Of a stretch of 7,263 nucleotides of DNA, positions 1-7,090 are shown piece by piece. The stretch is from NCBI GenBank assembly GCA_023418575.1, contig JAEZZM010000040.1:1-7263 (forward strand), given 5' to 3'. The notes beneath the pieces are model-generated. The model saw only the letters and a list, made by a program, of their open reading frames with translations, was not told where the DNA came from and ran no database searches. The DNA comes from Actinomycetes bacterium (lineage in GTDB: Bacteria; Actinomycetota; Coriobacteriia; Coriobacteriales; JAEZZM01). Positions within the stretch are counted from its first letter, which is position 1. Every line of letters starts with the position of its first letter. The translations under genes were made by a program, and so were the position numbers.

Positions 1-1835
1 TTACTCGCAGTAATCCCGAGCTTCTAGATGAAAACTCCAACAAAGACGCCACCATCGTGTCTACCCAGCGCGATCTTATCGCAGGAGAAGTCTCAAAAGA
101 CATAGCCCGCCGCAAGCTTATTCCCACCGATATTGTTCAGGCCCACGATTCAGGTGCTATTCATTTTCACGACATGGACTATATCATCCAGCCAATGTTT
201 AACTGCTGCCTTATCAATTTAGAAGACATGCTGAGCAAGGGAACCGTTATAAATGGCAAGCGCATTGATAGTCCAAAGAGTTTTCAAGTAGCTTGCACCG
301 TTACCACACAAATTATTGCCCAGGTTGCCAGCGGGCAATTTGGCGGTCAGTCCATCAATGGTGTCGATAAAATACTGGCGCCCTATGTTAGAAAGTCCTT
401 CAATAAATATCTTTCTGTAGTAATTGAAGAGCAACAAGAGGTATATGGTATCAAGCCAGATTATGATAAGGCACAAGAAATTGCCTGGAAGCGCACGCAA
501 AAAGAGGTTAAAGATGGTATCCAGACCATTCAGTACCAGATAAATACCCTTATGACCACCAATGGCCAAGCTCCTTTTGTAACCTTATTTATGCACTTTA
601 GTCCAGACTATGAATATGCAAAAGAAGCTGCTCTTATCACTGAGGAGATCCTTAAGCAGCGCTATGAAGGCGTTAAAAATGAGGCAAATGTATACATAAC
701 CCCCGCCTTCCCAAAACTTATTTATGTTCTTGATGAACATAATGCAAAGCCTGGAGCACCTTATTACTATCTCACTCAGCTAGCTGCTAAGTGCACTGCT
801 AAGCGCATGTATCCCGACTACATTAGCGCCAAAAAGATGCGAGAGATTTATGAGGGCAACGTCTTCTCTCCCATGGGCTGCAGAGCCTTTTTAGCTCCCT
901 GGAAAAATGAAGAGGGACACTATCAATTTGATGGTCGCTTTAATATGGGTGTAGTCTCAATTAACCTACCTCAAATTGGCATCCTAGCCCAAGGTGATGA
1001 AGAAAAATTCTTTGAGATCTTTGATAAGCGCTTAGAGCTTGCTAAAAAGGCCCTGCTTTTGCGCTATGAGCTTTTAAAAGATATTAGCTCTGATGTCTCC
1101 CCCATTCATTGGCAACATGGTGCCATTGCACGACTTAAGAAGGGCGAGAAAATCGGGCGCTATCTTAAAGGTGGCTATTCAACCATTTCTCTTGGCTATA
1201 TTGGTATATATGAGGCAAGTCTTTTGGTAAAGGGTTGCAGCCATACCCATCCTGAAGGCATGGCCTTTGCGCTACGCATCATGGATAAAATGAATGCCTG
1301 CATAAAGGCTTGGCGAGAAGAATATCAACTTGGATTTGCTCTCTATGGAACCCCTGCTGAAAGTCTCACCCACCGCTTTTGTTCAATTGACAGAGCTCGC
1401 TTTGGTGATATTGAAGGCATCACCGATAAGGGCTTTTATACCAATAGCTACCATGTTTATGTTGGTGAAGAAATTGACGTCTTCTCAAAGTTTAAGTTTG
1501 AGTCGGTCTTTCAAGAGCGATCCACCGGCGGATGCATCTCTTATGCAGAGATCCCCAATATGTCACACAATCTGCCAGCTGTAGAAACTCTGATCTCTTA
1601 CATATATGACAACATCACTTACGCAGAGTTTAACACCAAGGCAGACTACTGTCATGAATGCGGTTATGATGGAGAAATCCTGCTTAATGAGGATGGTCAG
1701 TGGGAGTGTCCTCAGTGTCACAACCATGACAGAACAAAACTCACCGTTATAAGAAGAACCTGCGGTTATCTGGGAGAAAACTTCTGGAACGAGGGTAGAA
1801 CCAAAGAAATTGGCGCCCGCGTGTTACACATCTAA
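1..1835 (+). CDS. nrdD: Anaerobic (class III) ribonucleoside-triphosphate reductase NrdD, 5'-partial
   Basis: This enzyme reduces ribonucleoside triphosphates to deoxyribonucleotides under anoxia using a glycyl radical. The frame is open from base 3, giving 610 visible residues. The GTG at 57 is not the start: residues encoded just upstream include LLDENSNKDA, a block conserved inside NrdD. The missing N-terminus would normally carry an ATP-cone. Numbering from GTG57, visible landmarks are the FNCCL cysteines (C50/C51), the active-site segment SPMGCRAF (C275, codon 879-881), a zinc-ribbon of two CxxC pairs (C532/C535 and C551/C554) and the radical site RTCGYLG, with Gly570 at codon 1764-1766. 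All key elements are intact and the stop is TAA. nrdG follows 178 nt downstream on the same strand, the usual pairing. The promoter, and any NrdR boxes, would lie off the window. Whether it is the formate-using or thioredoxin-using subtype was not resolved. Confidence 0.97.
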   Translation, partial: TRSNPELLDENSNKDATIVSTQRDLIAGEVSKDIARRKLIPTDIVQAHDSGAIHFHDMDYIIQPMFNCCLINLEDMLSKGTVINGKRIDSPKSFQVACTVTTQIIAQVASGQFGGQSINGVDKILAPYVRKSFNKYLSVVIEEQQEVYGIKPDYDKAQEIAWKRTQKEVKDGIQTIQYQINTLMTTNGQAPFVTLFMHFSPDYEYAKEAALITEEILKQRYEGVKNEANVYITPAFPKLIYVLDEHNAKPGAPYYYLTQLAAKCTAKRMYPDYISAKKMREIYEGNVFSPMGCRAFLAPWKNEEGHYQFDGRFNMGVVSINLPQIGILAQGDEEKFFEIFDKRLELAKKALLLRYELLKDISSDVSPIHWQHGAIARLKKGEKIGRYLKGGYSTISLGYIGIYEASLLVKGCSHTHPEGMAFALRIMDKMNACIKAWREEYQLGFALYGTPAESLTHRFCSIDRARFGDIEGITDKGFYTNSYHVYVGEEIDVFSKFKFESVFQERSTGGCISYAEIPNMSHNLPAVETLISYIYDNITYAEFNTKADYCHECGYDGEILLNEDGQWECPQCHNHDRTKLTVIRRTCGYLGENFWNEGRTKEIGARVLHI

Positions 1836-1857
1836 TGCTGCACACCTAAATTCTACT

Positions 1858-1883
1858 TAATGTAGTCCACATAATGTAGTCCA
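1858..1883. repeat. 12-bp direct repeat in nrdD-nrdG spacer
   Basis: TAATGTAGTCCA occurs at 1858-1869 and again exactly at 1872-1883, separated by CA. It lies 23 nt after the nrdD stop and just before the hairpin at 1890-1919. The 14-nt spacing is not a whole helical turn, so a tandem protein-binding site is not obviously favoured. No function can be assigned. Confidence 0.6.
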
Positions 1884-1889
1884 TCACAA

Positions 1890-1919
1890 GGCTAGGTCCT
1901 GCGTATTTAGGGCCTAGCC
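1890..1919 (+). other. Strong hairpin between nrdD and nrdG
   Basis: GGCTAGGTCC (1890-1899) pairs with GGGCCTAGCC (1910-1919) over ten base pairs including one G-T wobble, around a 10-nt AT-rich loop. The stem is GC-rich compared with its surroundings. No T-tract follows on either strand (CAAACCAAAG on the plus side), so a standard intrinsic terminator is unlikely. It could protect the 3' end of the nrdD message, reduce read-through into nrdG, or mark an RNA-processing point. These roles are inferred only from position. Confidence 0.6.
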
Positions 1920-2013
1920 CAAACCAAAGCGCGCTTGGCAAAACCGCAGTTGCCACTGCTGCGACAAATCAATAAGGGCACGAAAATAGTTTAGTTGCGC
2001 ATGGGAGGTAATT

Positions 2014-2514
2014 ATGCGCTATGGACAAATTAGAGCTTTTGACATAGCCAACGGCGAAGGCGTAAGAACAAGCTTATTTGTAGTGGGCTGCACCCATGCC
2101 TGTCCAGGTTGTTTTAACCTTGAATATCAAGATTTCAAGGCAGGAAAGGCATGGACAGATTCCGATAAAGAACTGGTTTTATCGCACAGCTCACACCCGC
2201 AGGTAGCAGGCCTAAGCCTCCTGGGAGGTGAACCTATGCAAAACACCACAGGGCTTATCGACCTATGCAAATCCTTTAGAGAGAGATTTGGCAGGGAAAA
2301 AACTATTTGGATTTACAGCGGTTACACCTTTGAGCAAATTCTCAAAGATGCCGATAAAACACAGCTCTTAAGTCTATGTGATGTCTTGGTAGACGGCTTA
2401 TTTATAGAAGCCCTTAAGGATCTGACGCTAAAGTTTAGAGGCTCTTCAAACCAAAGACTGATCAATATACAAGAAAGCTTGCAAAATAAAAAAGTAGTCT
2501 TATATGAACCTTAA
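2014..2514 (+). CDS. nrdG: Anaerobic ribonucleotide reductase-activating protein NrdG
   Basis: This is the radical-SAM activase that cleaves S-adenosylmethionine and abstracts a hydrogen from the C-terminal glycine of NrdD, producing the glycyl radical. The 166-residue length is normal for a minimal NrdG. The cluster-binding motif CxxxCxxC is seen as GCTHACPGC (C26, C30, C33), followed by FN as is usual in this family. The SAM-contacting GGEP motif is at residues 71-74. A C-terminal stretch around VDGLF and KFRGSSNQR is also typical of NrdG. The ATG is preceded by GGGAGGT (2003-2009) at good spacing, which supports this start. It follows nrdD on the same strand, but the 178-nt structured gap means cotranscription is likely rather than certain. 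A convergent gene begins 17 nt after its stop, with no intrinsic terminator visible between them. Confidence 0.96.
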   Translation: MRYGQIRAFDIANGEGVRTSLFVVGCTHACPGCFNLEYQDFKAGKAWTDSDKELVLSHSSHPQVAGLSLLGGEPMQNTTGLIDLCKSFRERFGREKTIWIYSGYTFEQILKDADKTQLLSLCDVLVDGLFIEALKDLTLKFRGSSNQRLINIQESLQNKKVVLYEP

Positions 2515-2531
2515 GATTTACTCTCAAAGCC

Positions 2532-3611
2532 TTACTGATACATGATGCCCTCAAACCAGGGCAGCTCTAAGCTATAGTCCAGCTCTTTTCTTGTACTCTC
2601 CTGCCTTAACCAAATGCTCCCAGCTTGATTTAGCTGCTCACATTCATCATAAGACTTGGGTAGCAAATGTCTTGAACTGGGATGATCATGATAAGCAAAA
2701 GCTACATTGTATGCCAAACAATCAGCGTTCTCACGCACAAGAATGTATTTTAAGAGTTCATCTACAATTCTCAGCTCTGCTTTGCAGGCAAACTCCATGA
2801 CTTCTATAAGATGAGCAAAGCGTAGCTTTAGGCCACAATCAGCCTTGACTCCATTGCTGTAATCAAGCTTATCTGCCTCACAGCATTTATAGAGACAAAA
2901 GGCTTGTATCTCCTCATCTTTTTTGCACAACAAAATGCCAAAACGATAAGCACCCCATGGTACAGTTGAACTTATAAGCGCCTGCTTGAAGCTTTCAAGA
3001 TTTAACACGAAACGTATATCTAGATTCAAATAGAGCTTATACAATTGTTCAATCTCTTCATGACTTAAGTCACTTGGCTGATGTATTTCAAGGCTAAGAT
3101 CACTTAAGGACTGCAGATGCTTTTCATCAAAATCTTGCGCAGCTCTTTCATCTAAAAGATAGCGATATTGCTTAAAAGCAGGAAGACGCTTAAACCCTTG
3201 AAGTAAATAAAGAGAGCGCGTCCCCGAAACTGAACATATACTAATGTGGGACTCCTGCTCAAGACGTCTTAGAATTTCTTTAATTAAAGAACTTGCAAGT
3301 CCCTTGCCTTCATGCTGAGGATCTGTACAAACGCTTCCGATAAAAGCGCAATCAAACTCTTTAGAAAAGCTTTTTATCCTTAAAATACAATATGAGGCTA
3401 CTGCAACAAGCCTTTTGGACTGTAGCTTCTCATCCTTATATATAAAACACAAGATCCTCTGAGCGTTTTCCTTCTTGAGCATAAAAGGAAAACTCTCAAG
3501 CATATTAGCTTCTTGCCCCACAGAAACCCTAAAAACTTGATTTATGAGGGCAAGCGCTTCTTGATAATAGCTTGACCCAACTGAGTTAAGTATATATGCA
3601 CCTTGAGACAT
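2532..3611 (-). CDS. GNAT-family N-acetyltransferase with C-terminal extension
   Basis: This is a predicted cytoplasmic acetyl-CoA-dependent N-acetyltransferase of 359 residues; the substrate is unknown. The N-terminal part shows a GNAT fold: a beta-strand region (about 68-80), then motif A at about 91-115 with the acetyl-CoA pyrophosphate loop QHEGKGLA (Q99, G102, G104), then a motif B-like LYLLQGF at 134-140. Residues from about 160 onward roughly double the length of a single GNAT domain and show no motif I recognise. They may be a second, degenerate GNAT-like domain, as in some two-domain acetyltransferases. It is rich in cysteine (13 residues), with no signal peptide or membrane segment. 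The start is supported by AGGAA (minus strand, 3618-3622) six bases before the ATG. It converges with nrdG and diverges from the sugar importer operon. No functional tie to either is evident. Confidence 0.85.
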   Translation of the reverse strand: MSQGAYILNSVGSSYYQEALALINQVFRVSVGQEANMLESFPFMLKKENAQRILCFIYKDEKLQSKRLVAVASYCILRIKSFSKEFDCAFIGSVCTDPQHEGKGLASSLIKEILRRLEQESHISICSVSGTRSLYLLQGFKRLPAFKQYRYLLDERAAQDFDEKHLQSLSDLSLEIHQPSDLSHEEIEQLYKLYLNLDIRFVLNLESFKQALISSTVPWGAYRFGILLCKKDEEIQAFCLYKCCEADKLDYSNGVKADCGLKLRFAHLIEVMEFACKAELRIVDELLKYILVRENADCLAYNVAFAYHDHPSSRHLLPKSYDECEQLNQAGSIWLRQESTRKELDYSLELPWFEGIMYQ

Positions 3612-3841
3612 CTTATGTTCCTAACTCCCTTAGCATTATGGCAAGTCTAAGCTTATAAGTTTTAACAAAAAACTGGCTTAAAACAATCATCAAATATAAG
3701 AGGCTTTAATACTAACTTAATTTCTATCAATTTTTGAAATAAGGCAATGGCAGCTAGCCTGTCTTGAATGACTTATAGTGGGCACAGTAAATAAGTAGTA
3801 TTAGTTAGTAAAGTTATGTAAGAGATTTAGAAAGGACTCAA
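3612..3841. promoter_or_regulatory. Divergent intergenic region with promoters for acetyltransferase and importer operon
   Basis: This 230-nt AT-rich stretch separates two divergent genes, so it must hold the acetyltransferase promoter and probably the importer promoter. No box pair is convincing. On the plus strand, a TATAGT (3774-3779) resembles a -10 element but has no good -35, and TTGAAT (3764-3769) has only a weak -10 partner (TAAATA, 3788-3793). Possible operator-like symmetry includes a bulged inverted repeat CTTAATTTC (3716-3724) / GAAATAAG (3736-3743), the palindrome CTTATAAG (3652-3659), and an 8-bp inverted repeat TAATACTA (3707-3714) / TAGTATTA (3796-3803). In such AT-rich DNA these may be chance. 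I saw no match to a CcpA cre site. Confidence 0.45.
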
Positions 3842-5152
3842 ATGCAAATCTCAAAAAATTTCTTACTAAACAGTAAAACTAAAAGTATTGCACTTCTTAG
3901 TTTTATCTGTTGTGCACTTGTTTTTGCCTTAAGTGCATGCAGCCCCTCTGCTCCAAAAAATCAAGAAGCAGGAAAAGATGCACAAAAGGCTGAAAGCACA
4001 CCAGAGATCACCTTTATGATTCCAGACTGGGGTGCTCCCACAGATACCATGCTTAAAGAGTTTGAAGAACAGCATAAGATTAAAGTAAATCTTATCCCTA
4101 CCTCTTGGGATGACATTAGAAATAAAATTTCAACTGCAGCAGCTGGTAACACCATTGCTGCTGATGTATATGAGGTAGATTGGTCTTGGCTTGGTGAGCT
4201 TGCTTCTGCACAATGGCTCAAAGAGATCAATCTCTCCAGTGAGGATTTCAAAGATATTCCCACAGCTCAAAGCTTCACTTATAACGATAAGCTCTATGCC
4301 GTTCCTTATGCTAACGATTTTAGAGTTGCCTACTACAATAAAGATGATTATCAAAAAGTTGGACTTCAAGAAGCCCCAAAGACCTGGGATGAAGCTATAA
4401 GTGCCGCCCAGAAGATTAAAGAAGCTGGACTTAAGAGCTACCCCATTTCCTTACCTGGTAATGCTGATGAAAACCTCACCACCACCATTTTATGGTTAAG
4501 TTATACAAGAAATGGTAAAAGCTTTAATGATGATGGAAGTATCAATAAAGAAAGCTTTCTTGACGCACTGAGCTTGCTTAATAAAATGTATTCTGAAAAG
4601 CTCATAGATCCAGCAAACATGTCATCATCAGGCATGGATGCATACCGTAAAATTACCTCTGATGACACTTCATTTATGGTTGGACCATCCAGTTTCACCA
4701 GCCGCATTACTGCTGCAGATTCTTTAGTTAATGGTAAGGTTGACCCCATAAGGCTTCCAGGTAAAATGGAGCTTGCTGAGAAGACCGTGCCGTTTGCAGA
4801 AGCAGTAGGCATCTCTGCCCACACAAAATACCCTGAAGCAGCAGAGACCTTTGTAAAATGGTATACCTCTAAAGAAACTCAGATTAAATTAAATGAGGAG
4901 CTGCAGACTATACCTACCAGGACCTCCGTCTTATCTCAACTCATCTCTGAAGGTAAGATTCAAAATGCCCAAGCAATGCTTGAAATGGCTCAACGTGTAG
5001 AAAGTCCCTTCCCTCACGGAGTACCTGTATACTACGCTAAGATGAGCGCAGCTATCTTTAATGCTGGTAATGAGATGCTCCTGGGTAAAATCAGCCCTGA
5101 AGAGGCCTGCTCAAAAATAGATGCAGCTGTAAATGACTTGCTTAAAAAATAA
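3842..5152 (+). CDS. Carbohydrate ABC transporter substrate-binding lipoprotein (CUT1 family)
   Basis: This extracellular solute-binding protein (family 1) captures a sugar or glycan and delivers it to the permease pair encoded next. The 436-residue length is typical. The N-terminus has a basic stretch, a hydrophobic segment (about 16-30) and the lipobox LSAC, predicting lipidation and anchoring at Cys33. A linker rich in Ser, Ala and Lys follows. The mature domain opens with ITFMIPDWG (56-64). It continues through LKEFEEQHKIKVNLIP (71-86) and the region around NDKLYAVPYANDF (148-160), which are hallmark patterns of this family. The ATG has AGAAAGGA (3829-3836) five bases upstream. It is first in a three-gene operon. 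The substrate cannot be read from the sequence; a polyol or phosphate ester is possible as well as an oligosaccharide. No sugar-specific enzyme or regulator lies nearby to help. Confidence 0.93.
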   Translation: MQISKNFLLNSKTKSIALLSFICCALVFALSACSPSAPKNQEAGKDAQKAESTPEITFMIPDWGAPTDTMLKEFEEQHKIKVNLIPTSWDDIRNKISTAAAGNTIAADVYEVDWSWLGELASAQWLKEINLSSEDFKDIPTAQSFTYNDKLYAVPYANDFRVAYYNKDDYQKVGLQEAPKTWDEAISAAQKIKEAGLKSYPISLPGNADENLTTTILWLSYTRNGKSFNDDGSINKESFLDALSLLNKMYSEKLIDPANMSSSGMDAYRKITSDDTSFMVGPSSFTSRITAADSLVNGKVDPIRLPGKMELAEKTVPFAEAVGISAHTKYPEAAETFVKWYTSKETQIKLNEELQTIPTRTSVLSQLISEGKIQNAQAMLEMAQRVESPFPHGVPVYYAKMSAAIFNAGNEMLLGKISPEEACSKIDAAVNDLLKK

Positions 5153-5165
5153 GTTATTTGTTAAG
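5141..5165 (+). repeat. AT-rich inverted repeat spanning the binding-protein stop codon
   Basis: CTTAAAAAATAA (5141-5152) is mirrored by TTATTTGTTAAG (5154-5165) about the central G5153, with 11 of 12 positions complementary and one A-G mismatch. The binding-protein TAA stop (5150-5152) is inside the left arm. As RNA it would fold only after opening the centre into a loop, leaving a weak A-U stem. It could modestly stabilise the upstream message or help set a high binding-protein to permease ratio. That role is inferred from the position alone. Confidence 0.5.
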
Positions 5166-5193
5166 CTCATTCCTTAAATTAAAACGTAGGATA

Positions 5194-5198
5194 GAGGT
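5194..5198 (+). promoter_or_regulatory. Ribosome binding site that sets the first permease start
   Basis: GAGGT lies four bases before the ATG at 5203. The alternative upstream in-frame start, TTG at 5158, follows an A-rich stretch with no Shine-Dalgarno sequence and sits within the inverted repeat at 5141-5165. The site therefore favours the shorter protein. Confidence 0.7.
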
Positions 5199-5202
5199 TA
5201 CA

Positions 5203-6081
5203 ATGCATAGACGTAGTCTTTGGGGATATCTCTTAGTATTGCCAGCTTTAGCAATATTGCTGCTTTTGGTTTTTTATCCCATAGCCCGCACCTTTGTATT
5301 TAGCCTCTATCATTTTGTTTTAAGCGAACCTGATACCATCAGTTTTATTGGATTTGAAAATTATCAGCGTGCCTTTAATAATCCAGAGCTTTATTCTGCA
5401 GCAATCAATACCTTTACTATTCTTGCACTATGTTTGGTCTTTACTTTAAGTTCCAGCATCTGCTTAGCCTTGCTTCTTCAAAGAAAAAATTGGTTTAGTC
5501 CCTTTTTACTGGGAATTGCCATTATTCCTTGGGCTTTACCTCCTTTAGCCAATGGCATAATTTGGAAATTTATCTTTCATCCGGGCTACGGACTTCTCAA
5601 TAAACTCCTTATACAAGCTGGTATAAGTGATCTTCCCATACCCTGGACTCAAGACAGGTTTTTAGTTCTCACTATTAGCGCTCTGGTTATCTCTTGGAGA
5701 ATCACACCATTTTGCGCCCTTATCTTACTTGCCAATCTGCAAGCTATACCAAAATCTCTATATGAGGCTGCATCATTAGATGGCTGCGGGCTCCTTAGAC
5801 GCTTTAGGCATATAGTCTTACCTCTCCTCTTGCCATCATTTGCCATAGTACTTATTCAAATCCTTATGGCTTCAGTAAATGCTTTTGATGAGATAGTGTC
5901 TTTGGCAGGATACAGATTTGATAGTCTTACACTTGTCTTATATGATTACCTGCAAACATTTAGCTTCTTGGACTTTGGCTATGGTTCAGCACTGGCTTAC
6001 ATTATTATGATTTTATCCGGCATCATTGGTTATCTTTATATTAAAAGTTCAAGCGTCACAGGTTTTGAGGAGCGCTCATGA
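5203..6081 (+). CDS. Carbohydrate ABC transporter permease, first subunit (MalF/UgpA-like)
   Basis: This is an integral membrane subunit that forms the sugar translocation path together with the next gene product. From the ATG at 5203 it has 292 residues, a normal size for the family. About six hydrophobic segments are visible (near 8-28, 66-92, 100-122, 153-178, 206-226 and 262-280). The cytoplasmic EAA loop that docks the ATPase matches the family consensus EAA-x3-G-x9-I-x-LP exactly (E188, G194, I204, L206-P207). The extended frame back to TTG at 5158 would add 15 residues (mainly basic and hydrophobic) but lacks a ribosome site. The gene follows the binding-protein gene after 50 nt and overlaps the next permease by four bases (ATGA), so translation of the two is probably coupled. 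The substrate is unknown. Confidence 0.93.
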   Translation: MHRRSLWGYLLVLPALAILLLLVFYPIARTFVFSLYHFVLSEPDTISFIGFENYQRAFNNPELYSAAINTFTILALCLVFTLSSSICLALLLQRKNWFSPFLLGIAIIPWALPPLANGIIWKFIFHPGYGLLNKLLIQAGISDLPIPWTQDRFLVLTISALVISWRITPFCALILLANLQAIPKSLYEAASLDGCGLLRRFRHIVLPLLLPSFAIVLIQILMASVNAFDEIVSLAGYRFDSLTLVLYDYLQTFSFLDFGYGSALAYIIMILSGIIGYLYIKSSSVTGFEERS

Positions 6082-6938
6082 AGCAGATCTTTTTAAACGA
6101 GCGCAAACTAAATACAATCCTTTACAGCATTGGACTTGTTATTTTCTTATGCTTAAGCCTAGGGCCTCTTCTGTGGTGTCTTATACTTAGCCTAAGTCCT
6201 GAACAAGAAATACTAAGAAGCACCTCTCAAATACTTCCCACACATTTAAGTTTTGAAAATTTTGCACAAATCCTTAACCCAGACACACGTGTTCACAAAA
6301 CCATAATGCAGGCCTTAGAAAACTCATTATATTGTGCACTTTTCGCCACTATTTTAGGTGTTCTTAGTTCTCTAAGCTGTGCTTATGGATTTTTTAGATT
6401 TAGGATTTGTTTTAAGACCTATCTTTTACAAGCTATCATACTTACTATTGTTATTCCGGTTTTTGCTACTGTAATCCCAATTTATTCTCTTTATTCTCAA
6501 CTTGGAATACTAAATAATTTGAGTTGGGTATCACTTGTATTTGTTTCTTCGTATCTACCTCTTAATACCTGGATTATGATTAATTACTTTAAATCTATAC
6601 CAAAATCAATCTGGGAAGCAGCATCACTTGATGGATGCACTGAAATACAGAGCTTTTTTAAGATAATACTACCCTTGTCATACCCTATAATAGCCTGCTC
6701 AGCTTTGCTCTTCTTTATTATGGCCTGGAGTCAATTTCAGGTTCCTCTTATCCTCACTTCATCACAAGCAAATAAAGTTATAACCTTGGTTTTATCAGAG
6801 TTCATGAGCAGAGACACTGTTAGTTATGGAGCCATAGCAGCCTGTGGGCTATTCTCTATACTACCGCCTGCCTGCTTAAGCTTAATATTTAGAAAATTCT
6901 TGGTTCAGGGTCTCACTAGCGGGGCAGTTAAAGCATAA
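6078..6938 (+). CDS. Carbohydrate ABC transporter permease, second subunit (MalG/UgpE-like)
   Basis: This is the second membrane subunit of the CUT1 importer, 286 residues long. Six hydrophobic segments appear (about 12-36, 80-104, 115-138, 147-166, 200-221 and 250-270). The EAA loop fits the consensus (E180-A-A, G186, I196, L198-P199). The C-terminus, FVQGLTSGAVKA-like (275-286, here beginning FLVQGL), is the common ending of MalG-type permeases. The ATG overlaps the stop of the first permease as ATGA, and GAGGAG (6067-6072) lies five bases upstream inside that gene, which supports coupled translation. It is the last gene of the operon in this window. No ATPase gene follows in the next 325 bases, so the nucleotide-binding subunit must come from elsewhere, perhaps a shared MsmK/MsmX-type ATPase. 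Confidence 0.94.
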   Translation: MKQIFLNERKLNTILYSIGLVIFLCLSLGPLLWCLILSLSPEQEILRSTSQILPTHLSFENFAQILNPDTRVHKTIMQALENSLYCALFATILGVLSSLSCAYGFFRFRICFKTYLLQAIILTIVIPVFATVIPIYSLYSQLGILNNLSWVSLVFVSSYLPLNTWIMINYFKSIPKSIWEAASLDGCTEIQSFFKIILPLSYPIIACSALLFFIMAWSQFQVPLILTSSQANKVITLVLSEFMSRDTVSYGAIAACGLFSILPPACLSLIFRKFLVQGLTSGAVKA

Positions 6939-6989
6939 ATACAATCTGTAGCTCGTACTTACAAATCACACTTCTTTCGTTTTCGCAAT

Positions 6990-7034
6990 CCGATAAAAAC
7001 AAAGCCCTCAAAGTACCGCAGCACTTTGAGGGCT
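6990..7034 (-). terminator. Intrinsic terminator, minus strand
   Basis: AGCCCTCAAAGT (7003-7014) and ACTTTGAGGGCT (7023-7034) form a perfect 12-bp stem around an 8-nt loop. Read on the minus strand, the stem is followed by TTGTTTTTATCG (from 7002 leftward), a good T-tract. It therefore ends transcripts from the minus-strand gene at the right edge. On the plus strand the stem is followed by GAATCATC with no T-run, so for the importer operon it can serve only as a stabilising 3' hairpin or an inefficient stop, 64 nt after the permease stop codon. Confidence 0.85.
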
Positions 7035-7090
7035 GAATCATCAAGCTAGGCAAAAACTAAGACCATTCAAAAACAAGAAGATAGCTAACA

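Noticed and set aside
219..569. Open frame of 116 codons on the minus strand inside nrdD
   Set aside because: It lies antisense to strongly conserved NrdD catalytic sequence and resembles no known protein; it is a shadow of the real frame. The minus-strand frames at 3961-4263, 4130-4369, 4501-4824 and 5649-5846 were rejected for the same reason.
1836..2013. NrdR boxes or a known riboswitch in the nrdD-nrdG spacer
   Set aside because: I found no paired NrdR-type boxes and no recognisable cobalamin or other riboswitch core; NrdR sites would be expected upstream of nrdD, outside the window.
2591..2800. Plus-strand open frame opposite the acetyltransferase gene
   Set aside because: It is short and antisense to a full-length GNAT coding region, and its product matches nothing recognisable. 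The overlapping plus frames at 1330-1584 and 4191-4400 are likewise out-of-frame shadows of nrdD and the binding-protein gene.
5158..5202. TTG at 5158 as the start of the first permease
   Set aside because: No ribosome binding site precedes it, while ATG at 5203 has GAGGT at the right distance and gives a normal-length permease.
7003..7034. Hairpin as the intrinsic terminator of the importer operon
   Set aside because: The T-tract lies only on the minus-strand side; on the plus strand the stem is followed by GAATCATC.
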